From Planctomycetota bacterium (GTDB lineage: Bacteria; Planctomycetota; UBA1135; UBA2386): a stretch of 5,928 nt of DNA. Within the stretch, counting starts at the first letter, position 1. Every line of letters starts with the position of its first letter. Shown here one piece after another: positions 4,666 through 5,928 of this stretch. The notes beneath the pieces are model-generated. The model did no database searches and was not told the DNA's origin. It worked only from the letters and a program-made list of their open reading frames with translations. Where the stretch lies: the NCBI GenBank assembly GCA_020425885.1, contig JAGQRA010000995.1:1-5928 (forward strand), in the 5' to 3' direction. The position numbers and the translations under genes were made by a program.

Positions 4666-5928
4666 ATGCGCCACCTGCTCGCGTCCCTCACCTTCATTCC
4701 CGCCATCCTCCCGGCCCAGGGCGTCGTGCCCCCGCTCGAGAACGGCCAGATCTACTCGCTGACGGGCCTGAGCAGCAGCGGGATGCCGGCTGCGAGCGTC
4801 GGCTTCGTCCACATGATCCACCTGCCCGGGGACCCGGCCAACGTGTTCTACTGCAGCGCCTGCGTGCAGGGCCTGTCGCCGGCCTACGGCGGCGCCGGCG
4901 GCGACGACATCGTCTGCGGCAGCTACGACGTCCTCACCGACCTGTTCACCCCCAACCTGGAAGCCGCGGCGCTGAACACGTACGAGGGCGAGGGCGGATT
5001 GATGCTGCACCACTCGGGCCTCTACGCCGTCTTCGATCGCGTCGCCCGGCACGTGACCGGATCGGCATGGCTGGCCGGACGATCTGCCATCGGCCAGCCG
5101 TGGCACATCATCGGCGAGATCGGCGGCCCGGCCGTCCCCGGCTGGCCCGCCATCTACCCGGCGCTCGCCGACCATCACGGGCATATCCAGCTGCTCTACA
5201 CCGACTGGAACACCCGCAACATCGTGATGGCGCCGCTGAACCTGAGCTTCCCCTGGTCGCCCGGTCCGCCGGTGACGATCGTCGTGCCGCCGGCTTCGTC
5301 CAGCTTCATCGCCGCGGTGCAGCCCATCCCGGTGACCGATCCGAACGGCGAGTTGATCGGCGTGTCCCATTCGGTGCTCACGCTCCCGTTCTACGCCGAC
5401 TCGGATCACTACGTGTCGCTCGACCTCGACCCGGGCACGCCGGCGCTGCTGACGCACGATACGCCGGGCATGACCTATGCCGGTGCCTTCGTCGGCGGCC
5501 GCTTCTTCGACGGCGAGTGGCCGCCGCTGGTCGGCGCGGCGCCGCTGATGTCGGCGCGGGAGGCCATCTGGTTCACGGGCGGGCGCGCGCCAGTCGGTGG
5601 GATGATGCACGTCCGGTTGTTCACCCCACCGACGACCGAGACCGAGGTCTATGTGTCCCTGTTCGCGATCGGCCCGGCGTTCTGGTCGACGGGCGTCCCG
5701 GTCCCGGGCATGCAGGGCCTGCTCGGGATCGACCCGGCCGGCGCCTGGGCGAGCGACCTGGTCCTGCACGACAACGACAACGGCGAGGCCCTGATCAGCT
5801 TCCCGGTGCCTAACCCAACTTCCGCAGTAGCTGGGCAGGTCGGACTGGAAACCAACGACTTAGGTCATTTGGTTGGCACTACACGACGGCGGCCTGGAGG
5901 GCCTTGGGGATTGCGAGCCGCCGCGGCA
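4666..5928 (+). CDS. Exported protein of unknown function, open to the right edge, native 3' end probably lost at about 5809
   Basis: ATG 4666 opens a frame that runs without a stop to the last base (421 codons). It begins with a signal peptide, MRHLLASLTFIPAILPA, cut before Q18, which supports the start; no Shine-Dalgarno is seen. Codons up to 381 end almost only in G or C, as in a real gene here. No family is recognised with confidence. Strand-like stretches such as HIQLLYTD (173-180) followed by IVMAPLNL (186-193), and later VTDPNGELIGVSHS, suggest an all-beta, perhaps propeller-like fold. There are three cysteines (63, 66, 84). Residues about 305-383, ending NGEALISFPVPN, resemble the last part of the C-terminal domain in the upstream Asp-box protein (GQGEFALPIAVP), which continues for about 35 more residues. 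Here the matching tail is replaced from codon 382 by residues with unrelated codon use, so the last 40 codons are probably not native. Confidence refers to 4666-5808. Confidence 0.8.
   Translation, partial: MRHLLASLTFIPAILPAQGVVPPLENGQIYSLTGLSSSGMPAASVGFVHMIHLPGDPANVFYCSACVQGLSPAYGGAGGDDIVCGSYDVLTDLFTPNLEAAALNTYEGEGGLMLHHSGLYAVFDRVARHVTGSAWLAGRSAIGQPWHIIGEIGGPAVPGWPAIYPALADHHGHIQLLYTDWNTRNIVMAPLNLSFPWSPGPPVTIVVPPASSSFIAAVQPIPVTDPNGELIGVSHSVLTLPFYADSDHYVSLDLDPGTPALLTHDTPGMTYAGAFVGGRFFDGEWPPLVGAAPLMSAREAIWFTGGRAPVGGMMHVRLFTPPTTETEVYVSLFAIGPAFWSTGVPVPGMQGLLGIDPAGAWASDLVLHDNDNGEALISFPVPNPTSAVAGQVGLETNDLGHLVGTTRRRPGGPWGLRAAAA
5850..5874. repeat. Imperfect inverted repeat (hairpin) in the non-coding strip of the probable element
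   Basis: AACCAA (5850-5855) pairs with TTGGTT (5869-5874). Inside it, GAC (5857-5859) pairs with GTC (5864-5866) around the loop TTAG, with a small 1x2 internal loop between the two stems. It lies just past the stop of the minus-strand partial frame, where a terminator or a transposase-related structure could sit. No U-tract follows on either strand, so a standard intrinsic terminator is not supported. Confidence 0.4.
5879..5928 (-). CDS. C-terminal tail of a minus-strand gene, possibly a transposase (partial)
   Basis: On the minus strand, entering from the right edge, a frame reads PRRLAIPKALQAAVV and then a TAG stop at 5881-5879. Fourteen of its 15 codons end in G or C, which matches coding sequence in this genome, whereas the plus-strand frame across the same bases does not. 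Its position inside the probable inserted element suggests the end of a transposase, but 15 residues are too few to recognise a family. The call rests on codon use and layout only. Confidence 0.35.
   Translation of the reverse strand, partial: PRRLAIPKALQAAVV

Larger units (their letters stand above)
5809..5928. mobile_element. Probable edge of an inserted element (insertion-sequence end)
   Basis: At codon 382 of the upstream frame the share of codons ending in G or C falls from 40 of 40 (codons 342-381) to 19 of 40 (codons 382-421). The sequence also becomes visibly richer in A and T up to about 5880. Beyond that, the minus strand carries a GC3-rich frame that ends in TAG about 70 bases from the junction. 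A composition break, a short non-coding strip and then the tail of an inward-facing gene is the usual layout of an insertion-sequence end. The element would begin near CCTAACCCAACTTCCGCA (5809-5826). Its other end, and therefore the inverted-repeat partner and target duplication, lie outside the window, so no family can be named. A chimeric assembly join would look similar. Confidence 0.4.

Noticed and set aside
4555..5769. A minus-strand frame of 404 codons opposite the exported-protein gene
   Set aside because: Its content is low-complexity (Arg, Asp, His, Val) with no domain, and the plus strand has a signal peptide and G/C-ending codons across the same stretch.
5067..5813. A plus-strand frame of 248 codons inside the exported-protein gene
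   Set aside because: It is a +1-type shadow rich in Arg and Pro, without a start context or motif.
5815..5850. Possible native continuation of the exported protein, since AVAGQVGLE vaguely resembles the domain's usual tail
   Set aside because: The resemblance is slight and codon use there is random-like (few G/C-ending codons), unlike the 40 codons just before it; kept only as an alternative.
5887..5923. Inverted repeat GGCGGC/GCCGCC near the right edge
   Set aside because: It is a short GC-only match inside the likely coding tail on the minus strand, expected by chance in this composition.

Overview
The window is very GC-rich, with codons that almost always end in G or C. It looks like a fragment of a planctomycete-type genome (phylum Planctomycetota). 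The basis for that is the set of secreted, eukaryote-like repeat proteins and, above all, the C-terminal domain of the protein at 2827-4419. That domain (G-x-GT-x-GTGG, then a G-LPGLG-type stretch, then an -AFVLDP- stretch near the end) is one I associate with exported proteins of this phylum. The phylum call is an inference from domain style, since no marker gene is present.

Layout from left to right. (1) 3-1169, plus strand: the C-terminal part of a larger protein built from carboxypeptidase-regulatory-like (Ig-like beta-sandwich) repeats, cut by the left edge. (2) 1209-2726, minus strand, convergent with (1) across a 39-bp gap: a secreted alpha/beta hydrolase of the acetyl esterase/BD-FAE type. 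It has a complete catalytic triad in its first half, and its second half looks like a degenerate copy of the same fold. (3) 2827-4419, plus strand, divergent from (2) across a 100-bp promoter region: a secreted beta-propeller with seven Asp-boxes (BNR repeats) and the planctomycete-type C-terminal domain. (4) 4666 onward, plus strand: another exported protein of unknown function that stays open to the right edge. (5) From about 5809 to the end, codon use in frame (4) collapses abruptly and a short GC3-rich tail of a minus-strand frame appears. This looks like the edge of an inserted mobile element that has cut off the end of gene (4).

All three genes whose beginnings are visible start with a signal peptide ending in an A|Q cleavage site, so the window is a run of envelope or secreted proteins. 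Nothing shows that they share a pathway: they lie on both strands, are separated by their own promoters, and do not form an operon. No tRNA, rRNA, CRISPR array or recognisable defence system was found. Promoter-like elements sit so close to the starts of (2) and (3) that leaderless or nearly leaderless transcripts are likely, which fits the lack of Shine-Dalgarno sequences there.
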